Positions 25,284 to 34,381 of a stretch of 64,000 nucleotides of DNA are shown here, one piece after another. This stretch comes from an uncultured Opitutia bacterium (lineage in GTDB: Bacteria > Verrucomicrobiota > Verrucomicrobiia > Opitutales > Opitutaceae). A model generated the notes under the pieces. That model did not search any database, was not told the DNA's origin, and worked only from the letters and a program-made list of their open reading frames with translations. The stretch spans positions 19,358 through 83,357 of the forward strand of contig CAIPAH010000018.1 of NCBI GenBank assembly GCA_903862955.1, given 5' to 3'. Within the stretch, counting starts at the first letter, position 1; each line of letters opens with the position of its first letter. A program made the position numbers and the translations under genes.

Positions 25284-26726
25284 ATGTCCCGCGCCTCCTC
25301 CCATTCGCTCCGCGAAACCGTCGTGCCGCTCTCGCTGCTGGCGGGCGACACGCTCGTGACGTTCGGCGGTCTCGCCCTCGGCTGGTGGCTGCGCTACGCC
25401 TCACCACTGGCCCGGCTGGGCGTGCCCGTGCCAGGCGCGACGTTTGCCCGCTACCTGCCGCTGCTGCTCGTCGGCGTGGCGCTGCTGGTCGGCGCCTTCG
25501 CGCAATTCGGCCTCTACGACGCCCGCCTGCTGCTGCGTCGCTACCAAAGCCTCAACGCCATCCTCAAGGGCGCGGCGTTCTGGCTCGTCGCCTACCTCGG
25601 CGTCTCACTCGTGCTCAAATTCGATCCGCCGATTTCCCGCCTCTTCGTGGTCTACGCGTTCGTCTGCGTCGTCGCCCTGCTCTACGCGTGGCGCGTGCTC
25701 GCCTACACGGTCGTCACCCACAGCCCGTTGCTTGGGCGCCTGCGCCGTCGCGCCGTGCTGCTGGGCTGGAGCGATGAGGCCCGCGCGCTCGCCGCCGAAA
25801 TCGCGCGCGACCCGGCGCATCCGTATGTAATCGCCGGCGTCGTCACCCTCAGCGGCGACACGTCCGCCTTCATCACCGGCGCCCCGGAGCGGCCCCCGGC
25901 GCTGGGTCCCGTCAGCGACCTCGAGTCCATCCTGGTCCGCGATCGCGCCGACCTGCTCATCGCCACGCGCCTCGACCTGCCCCGCGCCGAGATCCGCCAC
26001 ATCGTCGAGACCTGCGAGCGGGCCTATGTGGAATGGAAGATCGTGCCGGACGCCTTTGACATTTTCCTCAGCGGCCTGCGCCTGCAGACGATCGGCCGCG
26101 TCCCCGTGCTCGGCGTGGAGGAGCTCGCCATTCACCGGCTCTTCAACCGCGCGCTCAAGCGCCTCTGCGACATCGTCGGCGCCGTCATCGGCCTCGTGCT
26201 CTCCGCGCCGGTCATCCTCGTGCTGGCCGCGCTGATCAAGCGCGAGTCGCCCGGCGGCCCGGTCTTTTTCCGCCAGGTCCGCGTCGGCACCGGCCACCGG
26301 ACGTTCACCCTCTGGAAACTCCGCAGCATGGCGCCCGGCGCCGAGGCGACTGATGCAGAGCGACAGAGCACGGCGCGCAACGATCCGCGGCTGCTGCGCA
26401 TCGGCGGATTTCTGCGCCGCTGGAACCTCGATGAGCTGCCGCAGTTCTGGAACATCCTGCGCGGCGACATGAGCCTCGTCGGCCCGCGACCCGAGCGCCC
26501 GAGTCACGTGGCGCAGCTTTCCGAGTCGATTCCGCATTACCTGCCGCGTCATCTCGTGAAGCCCGGTCTCACCGGCTGGGCGCAAGTCAACGGCCTGCGC
26601 GGCGAGGGCGACCTCGCGCTGCGGGTGCAGCACGACATTTACTACATCGAAAACTGGTCCATCTGGCTCGATGCGCAGATCGTGCTGCTGACGCTGGTGC
26701 GCTGGCGCAATCCGGCCGCCTACTGA
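25284..26726 (+). CDS. Undecaprenyl-phosphate sugar phosphotransferase (WbaP/WcaJ-type)
   Basis: A 480-residue polyisoprenyl-phosphate hexose-1-phosphate transferase that starts glycan assembly on the inner leaflet. The N-terminal half has four membrane helices and a CoA-binding-like Rossmann domain (RRAVLLGWSDEARALAAEI). The catalytic C-terminal part begins KRLCDIVGAVIGLVLSAPV and shows GPVFFRQVRVG, FTLWKLRSM, RRWNLDELPQFWNILRGDM, SLVGPRPERP and KPGLTGWAQVNGLRG, all diagnostic. The length is normal for the family. Being first in the assembly route, it anchors the cluster as a lipid-linked glycan system. Confidence 0.93.
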   Translation: MSRASSHSLRETVVPLSLLAGDTLVTFGGLALGWWLRYASPLARLGVPVPGATFARYLPLLLVGVALLVGAFAQFGLYDARLLLRRYQSLNAILKGAAFWLVAYLGVSLVLKFDPPISRLFVVYAFVCVVALLYAWRVLAYTVVTHSPLLGRLRRRAVLLGWSDEARALAAEIARDPAHPYVIAGVVTLSGDTSAFITGAPERPPALGPVSDLESILVRDRADLLIATRLDLPRAEIRHIVETCERAYVEWKIVPDAFDIFLSGLRLQTIGRVPVLGVEELAIHRLFNRALKRLCDIVGAVIGLVLSAPVILVLAALIKRESPGGPVFFRQVRVGTGHRTFTLWKLRSMAPGAEATDAERQSTARNDPRLLRIGGFLRRWNLDELPQFWNILRGDMSLVGPRPERPSHVAQLSESIPHYLPRHLVKPGLTGWAQVNGLRGEGDLALRVQHDIYYIENWSIWLDAQIVLLTLVRWRNPAAY

Positions 26727-26728
26727 CG

Positions 26729-27829
26729 ATGGCCGACTTTCCCGCCGTCGCCACCGGCTCGCCGGCCACCGATCCTGTGCCGGGTGCCGGTCGACGCGTG
26801 CTCGTTCTGGCGGGCTTGACCGTCCTCGCGATGGTTCTGTCGGTGCTCGCGATCACCCCGCGCGTGGTATTCTGGAAGGATTACCCGCAGATGAGCTTTG
26901 AAACCGCGCGGGTGCCGTCGCTCACCGCGCAACTCGCGGACCCGATCCATTGGGACCAGGCGTATCTCAACAACCCGCTCTTCGGCGACAACGCCCTGCG
27001 CTGGCGGCTGCTGCCGCCGGTGATCGGCCACGCGCTGCGTCTTTCGCCGCGAGTCTATCTTGGACTGCCCTGGCTGGGCCTGATCTTTCTTGTCGGCACC
27101 AGCCTGCACTACCTGCAGCGGCGGGGCGTCGGTCCGCCCGGCCTGCTGGCGGCCGGGGTGCTGATCGGGACCTCCGCGGTGTTCTTCGGATCGTCCACGA
27201 GCATCGGCTACTTTGACTGCCTGTATCTTCTCGCGCTCGTGGTTTTCTGTTTTTCGCCGTCGCCGCTGGCGGCCGTCATCGCCTGCCTCCTGGGACCGTG
27301 GTGCGACGAGAAATTCCTGCTGATGCTGCCCGCGTGCGGCCTGCTGCGCTGGAGCTGGCAACCCGGCTGGCGCTGGGTGGGCGGTGCGGCGCTCGGCGTG
27401 CTGCTCTATTGCGCGGCGCGGCTCTCCGCGCTCGCGGGCGGTGACTCCAGTTTGCGCCTGCAACTGGCGATGCAGAGCAAGGTATTCTCGCACTACGCGA
27501 GTTCGTTGCCGCTCGGCTGGTGGCACGGCTTCCGTCTCGGCTGGATTTTCGTCGCCGCCGGCCTCTGGCTGGCGTGGCGTCAACTGCCGCGCAGCCTCGG
27601 CCTCGTCCTGCTGGCCAGCCTCCTTGCCGCGCTGGTCGCCATCAGCTTTCTCGCGTGGGACAGCACCCGTTCGATCGCGATGCTGTTTCCGTTCTTCCTC
27701 GTCGGCGCCGCCCAGCCTCGATTCGAACGTTCGCTGGTCTGGCTCGCGGTGCTCAACATTCTCCTGCCGGCTGCCTACCTTTGCTGCGCCGATCCGGTGC
27801 GGGTTCCCCTGACTTCGATTTTCCACTAG
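26729..27829 (+). CDS. Polytopic membrane protein, possible GT-C-like
   Basis: A 366-residue protein with about nine hydrophobic helices. A first periplasmic loop carries VVFWKDYPQMSFETARVP, with an acidic residue where GT-C enzymes have one, but the motif is weak. It starts 2 bp after the phosphotransferase gene and is in its operon. Its TAG stop is shared, as the palindrome CTAG at 27826-27829, with the convergent gene on the other strand. Function uncertain. Confidence 0.6.
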   Translation: MADFPAVATGSPATDPVPGAGRRVLVLAGLTVLAMVLSVLAITPRVVFWKDYPQMSFETARVPSLTAQLADPIHWDQAYLNNPLFGDNALRWRLLPPVIGHALRLSPRVYLGLPWLGLIFLVGTSLHYLQRRGVGPPGLLAAGVLIGTSAVFFGSSTSIGYFDCLYLLALVVFCFSPSPLAAVIACLLGPWCDEKFLLMLPACGLLRWSWQPGWRWVGGAALGVLLYCAARLSALAGGDSSLRLQLAMQSKVFSHYASSLPLGWWHGFRLGWIFVAAGLWLAWRQLPRSLGLVLLASLLAALVAISFLAWDSTRSIAMLFPFFLVGAAQPRFERSLVWLAVLNILLPAAYLCCADPVRVPLTSIFH

Positions 27830-29248
27830 CGGCCGAGCAGCCAGCGCACGGCGCGGGACAGCGGTCCCATGCGCTCGCCTGGCTGGAACGACGGCGGCAG
27901 CGCGCCGCGCATCCGCGGATCCTGCAGCACGCTGCGCACCGATTCCGGGTTGGGATGCGGCGTCAGGATGGGCGGCTGCCCCGCAAACACGCGCGCATCG
28001 CCACTCTGCTGGAAGGCTACCGCCAGCCGCACCGGCGCGTCGCGGTCCCGCATGCGTGGCAGGATGAAACCTCGCATGATCTGCGCCGACACCCCCAGCC
28101 AGCCCGCCAGCAAAAACACCGCCCAGGCCGCCGCAATCATTCGGACCAGTTGCCAGCGTGGCCCCTTCGCCTCGCGCAAGAGCTGCGCCACGCACCAGAC
28201 GTTCGCGATCGGCAGCAGCAGCAGAAAATCAACGTAGCGGATCGTTACGCCGGCATCGAATTCGTGCCCGCCACCCCGCGACCAGGCCATTGCGCCTGCC
28301 GCCACCACCGCCCAGCCGCCGAAGAGCACCACGAAATCCTCTCCCTCCGCCGGCCGCCGTCGGCCAGCCACGCGCGCCGCCACGACAATCAGCAGCGGCA
28401 GGTTGAGCACGAGCGCAGCCGCGGGCATCGCGGTGTGGGGCCACGCGAGCGCCCGACCCAGCGCATTGAAAAACTCCCCCGCCGTGTGCGCGTGTAGCGT
28501 CGCATTTCCGGGCACATCCACTCGGAGAACCAGCGCGAGTGCGAGCAACGCCAGCGCGGGCGCCGACTCTTGCCAGAACGCGCCGTCGAACCGCCGGCGC
28601 TCCGCCGCGCGCACCAGCGCCAGCCCGAGCAGCGCCACCGGCACTAACGCCCCCGATCCCATCGCAAAGAGCGCCGCCACTCCCGCCACCAGCCCGGCGG
28701 CCAACTGCCGCGGTGAGCGCGTGGCCCGACCCAGCCACGCCAGCGCCAGCAGCGAAAACAGCAGCGCGAAGTAAACCTGCGACTGAAATCCCCACAGCGC
28801 GTTCTGCCAGGCGACGTGCGGCAGGAAAATGAACCCCAGGCCCGCCGCCACCAACACCCGACCACCGCGACCGAACCCTGCGCCCAATATCGCCGCCAGC
28901 ACCGCGGCCGCCGCCGCGCGCACCAGCGCACTGGCCGCCAGCTCGACGAGCGGGTCCCACTGCCCGTTGGCGGAAAAGAGCGCGAGGTCGAGCGAGCGGG
29001 TCCAAAAAATCCGGTGCTCGTTGTGCGCGTGCCAGAGGCTCGACGCGTGCCACGTCCCATCCCGCCAGGCGGGAAACGTCAGCCGCCCTTCCACGTCCCA
29101 CTCGTCCTGGAACGGAATGTCCGTGCCGATGCGCGCCACCAGGAAGAAGTTGAGCGGCGAGCACCAGCGTGAAGACCGCCACCGGCAGCAACCAGCGCCG
29201 GCGGGCGCGCACGGGGACCGCCACCTCCGCTGCGTTCCCGGAACTCAT
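27826..29248 (-). CDS. GT-C-like membrane protein interrupted by a frameshift near its N terminus
   Basis: The main frame encodes 437 residues from 29139 and begins inside a typical GT-C periplasmic loop (VARIGTDIPFQDEWDVEGR), lacking the first membrane helix. That helix is present just upstream in another frame: an ATG at 29248 overlaps the previous gene's stop by ATGA and encodes MSSGNAAEVAVPVRARRRW followed by LLPVAVFTLVLAA. Removing one base near 29150 joins the two as ...VLAANFFLVARIGTD..., giving 473 residues. So the gene carries a one-base insertion, a real mutation or an assembly error. About ten further helices follow. A short product from an internal GTG cannot be ruled out. Confidence 0.7.
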
Positions 29249-30156
29249 AGCGGCCGGACTTGCCGGTGACCACGCCGGCGGGCGCGCAGTCGCGCGACTG
29301 TCTTCCACGCCCCGAAGGCCAGCGCGTATTTCCACCGCACCAGCCGGGAATTTCGCGGGTTGAAATGTTTCAGGTAAACCGCGCGGTTGGCGTCAAAGAT
29401 CGCACCCGACATCGCGTCAAAATCCTTCGCCACGCTCACGCCCTTCAGGTGCACAAGACTGATGCGCCCGTCATACACGATCTTCCAGCCCGCGCGCGCC
29501 ATCCGGATGCACAGGTCCAGGTCGTCGCCATACATGAAAAACGCCTCGTCAAACACGCGCCCGTCGGGCGCGACCGCCTGCAGCGCGGCGCGGGGCGCGA
29601 GCATGAAGGCGCCGTTGATCGCGCCGACTTCATACATGCCGTCGGCCGGTCGGTGCGTGAGATTGTAGCCGGCGAACAGCGCCTGCCGCGGCCACGCCGC
29701 CGCCAGCCCGCTCGCGCGGCAAAAGCCGTCCCAGAGCGTCGGGATGCCGCGCCGGCACGCCAGGTCCATCGTGCCATCCGCCTGCACCAGCCGCGGCGAG
29801 ATCAGGCCGATCCGCACATCCGCCCGCAGCTGCCCGAGGCATTGCGCCAGCGCCGCGTCGTTGCTGACCGTGTCGGGATTGAGAAACAGGATGAAGTCAC
29901 CGCGCGCGTGCGCATAACCCAGGTTGTTCGCGCGCCCGAAACCCAGGTTCGTGGCGGGTTCGAGATACGCGACGTGCGGAAATTGCGCGCGGACAATCTC
30001 GCCCGTGCCGTCACCCGGCGAGTTGTCCACCACCGTCACCTCGACATCCCGCCCCTCGAGCGTGCGCGGCAGCGAGCCGAGGCAGGCGCTGATTTCATCC
30101 CGCGACTTGTAGGCGACAATGATGACGGAAAGCAGCGGCGTGTTCGGCGTGGACAC
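29245..30156 (-). CDS. GT2-family glycosyltransferase (rhamnosyltransferase-like)
   Basis: A roughly 303-residue cytoplasmic glycosyltransferase of the WbbL type. It shows the GT-A start LLSVIIVAYKSRDEI, VTVVDNSPGDGTGEIV, the family-typical NLGFGRANNLGYAHARGDF and LFLNPDTVSN, then GAFMLAPRAAL and FFMYGDDLDLCIRMARAGW with the acidic metal and base residues. A GTG at 30156 is the probable start; longer readings run into the divergent gene at 30191, leaving only a 34-bp gap. Its stop overlaps the frameshifted gene's ATG. Confidence 0.85.
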   Translation of the reverse strand: MSTPNTPLLSVIIVAYKSRDEISACLGSLPRTLEGRDVEVTVVDNSPGDGTGEIVRAQFPHVAYLEPATNLGFGRANNLGYAHARGDFILFLNPDTVSNDAALAQCLGQLRADVRIGLISPRLVQADGTMDLACRRGIPTLWDGFCRASGLAAAWPRQALFAGYNLTHRPADGMYEVGAINGAFMLAPRAALQAVAPDGRVFDEAFFMYGDDLDLCIRMARAGWKIVYDGRISLVHLKGVSVAKDFDAMSGAIFDANRAVYLKHFNPRNSRLVRWKYALAFGAWKTVARLRARRRGHRQVRPL

Positions 30157-30190
30157 GTGCGGACACTGTGCAATGCTTACCGTGAACGCA

Positions 30191-30952
30191 ATGTCTCCCG
30201 ATTCGTCCCCGTTCATCAGCGTCATTGTGGTCTGCAAGAATCCCGGCCTGCGGCTCCGCGAAGCCCTGGCCAGCGTCTGGGCCCAGATCGCGCAGCCCCC
30301 CGAACTCATTGTCGTCGACGGCGGATCCGAGGACGGCTCGCGCGTCTGGCTCGCCTCGCAGCGCGCGCGCATCACGACGCTGATCATGGAGCCCGACACG
30401 GGCGTCTACGACGCGATGAACAAGGGCCTCGCCGCCGCCCACGGGGAATGGGTGCTCTTTCTCGGCGCGGATGACCGGCTGTTCCATGACGCCGTGTTCA
30501 GCCGGGTCCAAGCCGTGCTCAAACAGGCCGGCGACGGCGTGGCCGTGGCCGAGATCGCCTACGAGGACGGCCGCGTCTACCAGCTCGACCAGCGCCCGCG
30601 GCCGATCCGGCGCAATTTCGTGCACCACCAGGGCGCATTTTACCGGCGAACGCTTTTCGCCGACCACGGCATTTTCGATCCCACGCTCGCCGTGATGGGC
30701 GACTACGACCTGAACGCGCGGCTCCGGCAAAAGGGCGTGAAGTTCACCCCCATCCCCTTGCGTCTCACGACGTGCGGCGTGGGCGGGTTGAGCGACGCGG
30801 GTGGCTGGCAGGGTTACGGCGAGGAAGTCACCGTGCGCCACCGGCATTTTCCCGCCTGGCGCTGCTGGCCGTGGGACCTCGGTTCCGTGATCCGGTTTAT
30901 CCGGAAGCAATTCGTCCGTCGCCCCAAGCCCCGCCCCGCCCAGTCGGGTTGA
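30191..30952 (+). CDS. GT2-family glycosyltransferase (WcaA-like)
   Basis: A 253-residue glycosyltransferase: FISVIVVCKNPGLRLREAL, IVVDGGSEDGSRVWLA, EPDTGVYDAMNKGLAAA and the metal site VLFLGADDRLFHD. The GVYDAMNKGL stretch is typical of colanic-acid-type GT2 enzymes. FVHHQGAFYRR gives the late conserved His. The ATG at 30191 precedes the first strand. It is divergent to the GT2 gene at 29245 and is followed 11 bp later by a methyltransferase gene. Confidence 0.87.
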   Translation: MSPDSSPFISVIVVCKNPGLRLREALASVWAQIAQPPELIVVDGGSEDGSRVWLASQRARITTLIMEPDTGVYDAMNKGLAAAHGEWVLFLGADDRLFHDAVFSRVQAVLKQAGDGVAVAEIAYEDGRVYQLDQRPRPIRRNFVHHQGAFYRRTLFADHGIFDPTLAVMGDYDLNARLRQKGVKFTPIPLRLTTCGVGGLSDAGGWQGYGEEVTVRHRHFPAWRCWPWDLGSVIRFIRKQFVRRPKPRPAQSG

Positions 30953-30963
30953 ACGGCGCCACG

Positions 30964-31617
30964 ATGCTCAAGGCCGTTTTCCAACACCTGCCGGCCGGAC
31001 TGCAGGACTGGCTCCGGCAACTGCGCGCCAAATTCCGCCACCGCGCGGGAAGCCACCGGCTTCGCCAGTTCCTGCGGGAGCACCACGGCTGGAAAATCGT
31101 CATCGGCACCAGCGGGGTGTTCGAGCCGGGCTGGATCCCCACGGATATCGAGTATCTCAACCTGCTGAACGACGCCGACTGGCAGAACTACTTTTCCCCG
31201 GGCTCGGTGAGCGCGATCCTGGCCGAGCACGTCTGGGAACACTTAACCCCGGAACAGGGCCTGCAAGCCGCGCAAACCTGCCACCGTTACCTGCAGCCGG
31301 GCGGCCGCCTGCGCATCGCCGTTCCCGACGGCCACCACCCCGATCCCGCCTACCTCCAACAGGTGATGATCAACGGCACCGGCGCCGGCGCGGACGACCA
31401 CAAGGTTCTCTACACTCACGAATCCCTCAGCCGCATGCTGCAACAGGCGGGCTTCACCGTCACCTTGCTCGAGTATTTCGATGCGACGGGCACGTTCCAC
31501 TTCCAGGAATGGAATCGCGCCGACGGCATGGTCCACCGGTCGAGCCGCTACGACAAACGCAACGCGGGCGGCAAACGCGTCTACACGTCGCTGATCGTGG
31601 ACGCCTTCAAGCCGTAG
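30964..31617 (+). CDS. SAM-dependent methyltransferase
   Basis: A 217-residue class I methyltransferase-like protein. The usual glycine-rich loop is replaced by IVIGTSGVFEPGWIPTDIEY. The later conserved parts are clear: VSAILAEHVWEHLTPEQG, ATCHRYLQPGGRLRIAVPD in outline, and the terminal YTSLIVDAFKP. This subgroup occurs in glycan clusters and probably methylates a sugar. Its last 11 bp overlap the convergent gene. Confidence 0.75.
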   Translation: MLKAVFQHLPAGLQDWLRQLRAKFRHRAGSHRLRQFLREHHGWKIVIGTSGVFEPGWIPTDIEYLNLLNDADWQNYFSPGSVSAILAEHVWEHLTPEQGLQAAQTCHRYLQPGGRLRIAVPDGHHPDPAYLQQVMINGTGAGADDHKVLYTHESLSRMLQQAGFTVTLLEYFDATGTFHFQEWNRADGMVHRSSRYDKRNAGGKRVYTSLIVDAFKP

Positions 31618-32689
31618 GCTCCGACCCGCGGACGATTCGCCGCAGCCCGGCCAGGGTTCGGCCCGAAAAACGCCCGAGCCCGAGGCGGCCCGAAACAAAG
31701 GCGTCGCCCACGCGCAGCCAATCGGTGCCGAAAACAATCCGCAGCGGCAGGTCGCGCCAGAATCCCCGCCGCCGCCGCGCGGTCCGGCGCGGAAAATCCA
31801 CTTCCGGCCGCCGCGCCTGCAATTCCGCGCGGGCCGCGACCAAGGCCCGCCAGTAAGGTCCGTAAATCGCCCCGCGCAGCCGCCGCGGCATCACGCCATA
31901 ATCCAGTTGTCCGGACTGCCACCACCACGTGCCGCAGATCGGGCGGAAGCGCGCAAAGTGAAATGCCACGAGCGGCGCGCCTTCGATCTCCACGGGCGCC
32001 GCCGGTCGCGGCCCCACGCTCGTGTGGTGCGCCGCCCAGTTCCACGGAGCGAAATTCACGCCCGGGTGAGCCGAAACGAGCAGCGCCGTTCCCCACCGTG
32101 CGGGCCACTCATCGAGGTAACGCTGGCTGGCATATTTGCCGTCCTCCACGCGGTCATGGCACCAAGCCAGGCAGCGCTTCCGCCAGTCGTCGAGGCACGC
32201 GAGCCCGGTCGTGTCACGGCGGAAGGACACAAAGCCTGCGTTGAATTTCCCGTGCCGCTCGTAGTGCCGCAACCACAACGGGAAGCCGTGGGGCGTCACC
32301 AGCACACTGGCCCGCGCGGCATCCATCGCCTCGAAGATCGGCGCGGGACTCGCAAAGAAAAACAAATCCGCGTCGATCGCCGTCACCCGGTCGATGCCGG
32401 CCTCCCGGGCGAGCAGCCAGCGCGGCCAGCAGGCCTGCAGCGTGAAATAGTATTCCGCCAGCGTGCGGTTCGACTTGGCCGCGGCGAGTTCCGGATCGGC
32501 CGACTCGAGCTCCGCCAGCGGCACCACGCGCAGCCAGGTGCCGCCTGTCTCGCGCAGCACGGCGGCCGTGAAATCGTCGAGCGCCAGCACCCACAGCACG
32601 GCGTCCTGATCCTGCGCCGCCAGCGAACGCCAGAGCGCGACGCCCTGGATCAGGTAACCGCGGTCAAAGAAAGTGCAGTAGTGATTCAT
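31607..32689 (-). CDS. Putative nucleotide-sugar glycosyltransferase (GT-A fold, GT8-like)
   Basis: A 360-residue soluble protein beginning NHYCTFFDRGYLIQGVALW, the pattern of proteins that walk a list of acceptor sites in GT8-like families. The metal-binding DxD is in RVTAIDADLFFFASP. GKFNAGFVSFRRD and PGVNFAPWNWAAHH follow and are typical of capsular GT-A enzymes. It lies 7 bp after the end of the FkbM gene at 32697 and ends convergent to the methyltransferase gene with an 11-bp overlap. Confidence 0.72.
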   Translation of the reverse strand: MNHYCTFFDRGYLIQGVALWRSLAAQDQDAVLWVLALDDFTAAVLRETGGTWLRVVPLAELESADPELAAAKSNRTLAEYYFTLQACWPRWLLAREAGIDRVTAIDADLFFFASPAPIFEAMDAARASVLVTPHGFPLWLRHYERHGKFNAGFVSFRRDTTGLACLDDWRKRCLAWCHDRVEDGKYASQRYLDEWPARWGTALLVSAHPGVNFAPWNWAAHHTSVGPRPAAPVEIEGAPLVAFHFARFRPICGTWWWQSGQLDYGVMPRRLRGAIYGPYWRALVAARAELQARRPEVDFPRRTARRRRGFWRDLPLRIVFGTDWLRVGDAFVSGRLGLGRFSGRTLAGLRRIVRGSEPTA

Positions 32690-32696
32690 CGTCCGC

Positions 32697-33650
32697 TCAG
32701 CCGAAGCCCAACCGCCGCCACACCGCGCCCGGCAGGCTTCGCACCATGGCCCAACGCAGCTGGCTCACGCTGGCCTTCCCCATCGCCGCAAAAAGCTCGC
32801 CGCCAAACCGCTGCGTCCCGGCGTCAGCCACGGTCAGCGCCGCACCCGGTTGGCCCGAGATTGTCGCAAACACCCAGCTCAACAACAGCGCGCGTCGGTC
32901 GAGCGCCTCCGCCGCCAGCGCCGGATCGCGCAGGAATTTCGCGTTGGCCCACGCGGGCGCCGACGGGCCCAGCCGGCGAACCCAGCGCACGGCCCCCGCG
33001 CCCAAGTGTGACGCGAGCAAGCCCGGCCGGCCCCGCGCCGTGCGGCCCACTGTCAGTTCCGCCAGCCAGAACGGCTCGGTCTTCATCGCCGCCAGCACCT
33101 CCGCCAGCGGGTCCTCGCCTTCGTAGGCATTGATCAGGCCAGGCTCAAATTCCACGGCCAGCAGCCGCGTCCGCCACTCCGACGGCAGGCTGCGGAAAAG
33201 CCGCAGGTCGAGGCCCTGCGTATCGCATTTCAGCCAGTCCACCCGGTCCACGCCCGCGTCCGCCAGCGCGTCCCGGAGCGTCGTCGCGGGAAACCTGAGG
33301 GTTTCCTGCACCTCGAAAAATTCCGCGAACGCCCACTCCCCCAGCGTCGCGGTCCGCGGCTTCAGCGTGCTGGAGCACTGCGGCGAGCGCGTGAGGTGCA
33401 GCGTGGCCTGACCACCGGGCGGAGTTTCCGGCACGGCGAGGCCGGGACAAAAAATCCAGCGCTTGAACTGCCGCTGCGCGTCGCCAAGTGGAGCCGCCTC
33501 CCGCGCGTCAGGCTCAAAGCCCACGCCGATCGCCTGCCGCGCGATGCGTCGCCACGCCGCGTGCGCCCCGCCCGCCGCTCCGACGTCGACCAGCACCGGC
33601 GGCGCCGCCTGCAGTTCCGGCTCGGCAAAGATACGGTCAATGAGGTTCAT
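32697..33650 (-). CDS. FkbM-family methyltransferase (variant)
   Basis: A 317-residue methyltransferase. SAM-binding motif PVLVDVGAAGGAHAAW, acidic end of strand 2 in IGVGFEPDAREAAP, and WLKCDTQGLDLRLFRSL in place of the usual KIDVEGxE. The C-terminal third is extra and of unknown role. The ATG at 33650 overlaps the preceding gene's stop by ATGA. FkbM enzymes O-methylate sugars or polyketides; here a glycan is likely. Confidence 0.8.
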   Translation of the reverse strand: MNLIDRIFAEPELQAAPPVLVDVGAAGGAHAAWRRIARQAIGVGFEPDAREAAPLGDAQRQFKRWIFCPGLAVPETPPGGQATLHLTRSPQCSSTLKPRTATLGEWAFAEFFEVQETLRFPATTLRDALADAGVDRVDWLKCDTQGLDLRLFRSLPSEWRTRLLAVEFEPGLINAYEGEDPLAEVLAAMKTEPFWLAELTVGRTARGRPGLLASHLGAGAVRWVRRLGPSAPAWANAKFLRDPALAAEALDRRALLLSWVFATISGQPGAALTVADAGTQRFGGELFAAMGKASVSQLRWAMVRSLPGAVWRRLGFG

Positions 33651-34381
33651 GTGCCACCTCCGCTCGCCGGTCGGCGCGCCAGCACGACATTGGTCAGGTA
33701 AAAATCCGGGTTGGCCGGCGCCACCCACGCTCCCAGCCCACCCACCACATTGACCGGGGCGATGAGCAACAGCTGGCTGAGCAGGTTCAAGACCCGGTGA
33801 CGACTGCGGGTCACCTTGTAAACATACGCCGAGGCCAACTGCACCAAGGCCCGGCCGTCGGCGCAGGTCTTGCGCTGTTCGACGATTTCGAAGCCCGCCG
33901 CTTCCAGCACATGCCGCAAGCCGAAGGAGGAATACCGTCCGAAATCGTAGGGCTGCGAGTGTTCGTCCCAGGCAAAGGGCGTGGTCAGCAACAATACTCC
34001 GCCCGGCCGCAGCACCCGGCGGATCTCCCCAAGAAACTCGGCCGGCGCAAAAATATGCTCGAGCACCTCCGAGCAAAGCACCGCGTCGAAGCTGCCGTCC
34101 GCCACCGGAAAACTCCCGCCGGCATAAAAAATGTCCGCCGCACCCATGGCGCGGAGCTCCGGCGTATCCAGGTCCAGTCCCACATAACGCAACGCGGGCA
34201 CGTGGGCGCGATACGGCTTCCGCCCGCAGCCCACATCGAGCACGTCACCGGTGAGGCGCGGGAAGAATTCCCGCATCGCGCGCAGCATGCCGCACCGGGA
34301 AAAATAAAACGGGTTCACCAGCAGTCCAAGCCAGCCCGGCTCAAACCGTTCCTTTTCCCAGCGGGCGCGCAGTGGATTCAT
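33647..34381 (-). CDS. Class I SAM-dependent methyltransferase (Methyltransf_11 type)
   Basis: A 244-residue protein with a standard fold: VLDVGCGRKPYRAHVP, YVGLDLDTPELRA, SFDAVLCSEVLEHIFAP and VLRPGGVLLLTTPFAWDEH. A hydrophobic stretch near the end (NLLSQLLLIAPVNVVGGLGAWV) could contact the membrane, which would suit a lipid-linked substrate. It overlaps both neighbours by ATGA. Confidence 0.87.
   Translation of the reverse strand: MNPLRARWEKERFEPGWLGLLVNPFYFSRCGMLRAMREFFPRLTGDVLDVGCGRKPYRAHVPALRYVGLDLDTPELRAMGAADIFYAGGSFPVADGSFDAVLCSEVLEHIFAPAEFLGEIRRVLRPGGVLLLTTPFAWDEHSQPYDFGRYSSFGLRHVLEAAGFEIVEQRKTCADGRALVQLASAYVYKVTRSRHRVLNLLSQLLLIAPVNVVGGLGAWVAPANPDFYLTNVVLARRPASGGGT

Noticed and set aside
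29139..29139. ATG-like start for the GT-C-like gene at 27826 beginning at 29139
   Set aside because: It would omit the first membrane helix that is present upstream in another frame with an ATGA junction, so a frameshift is the better reading.
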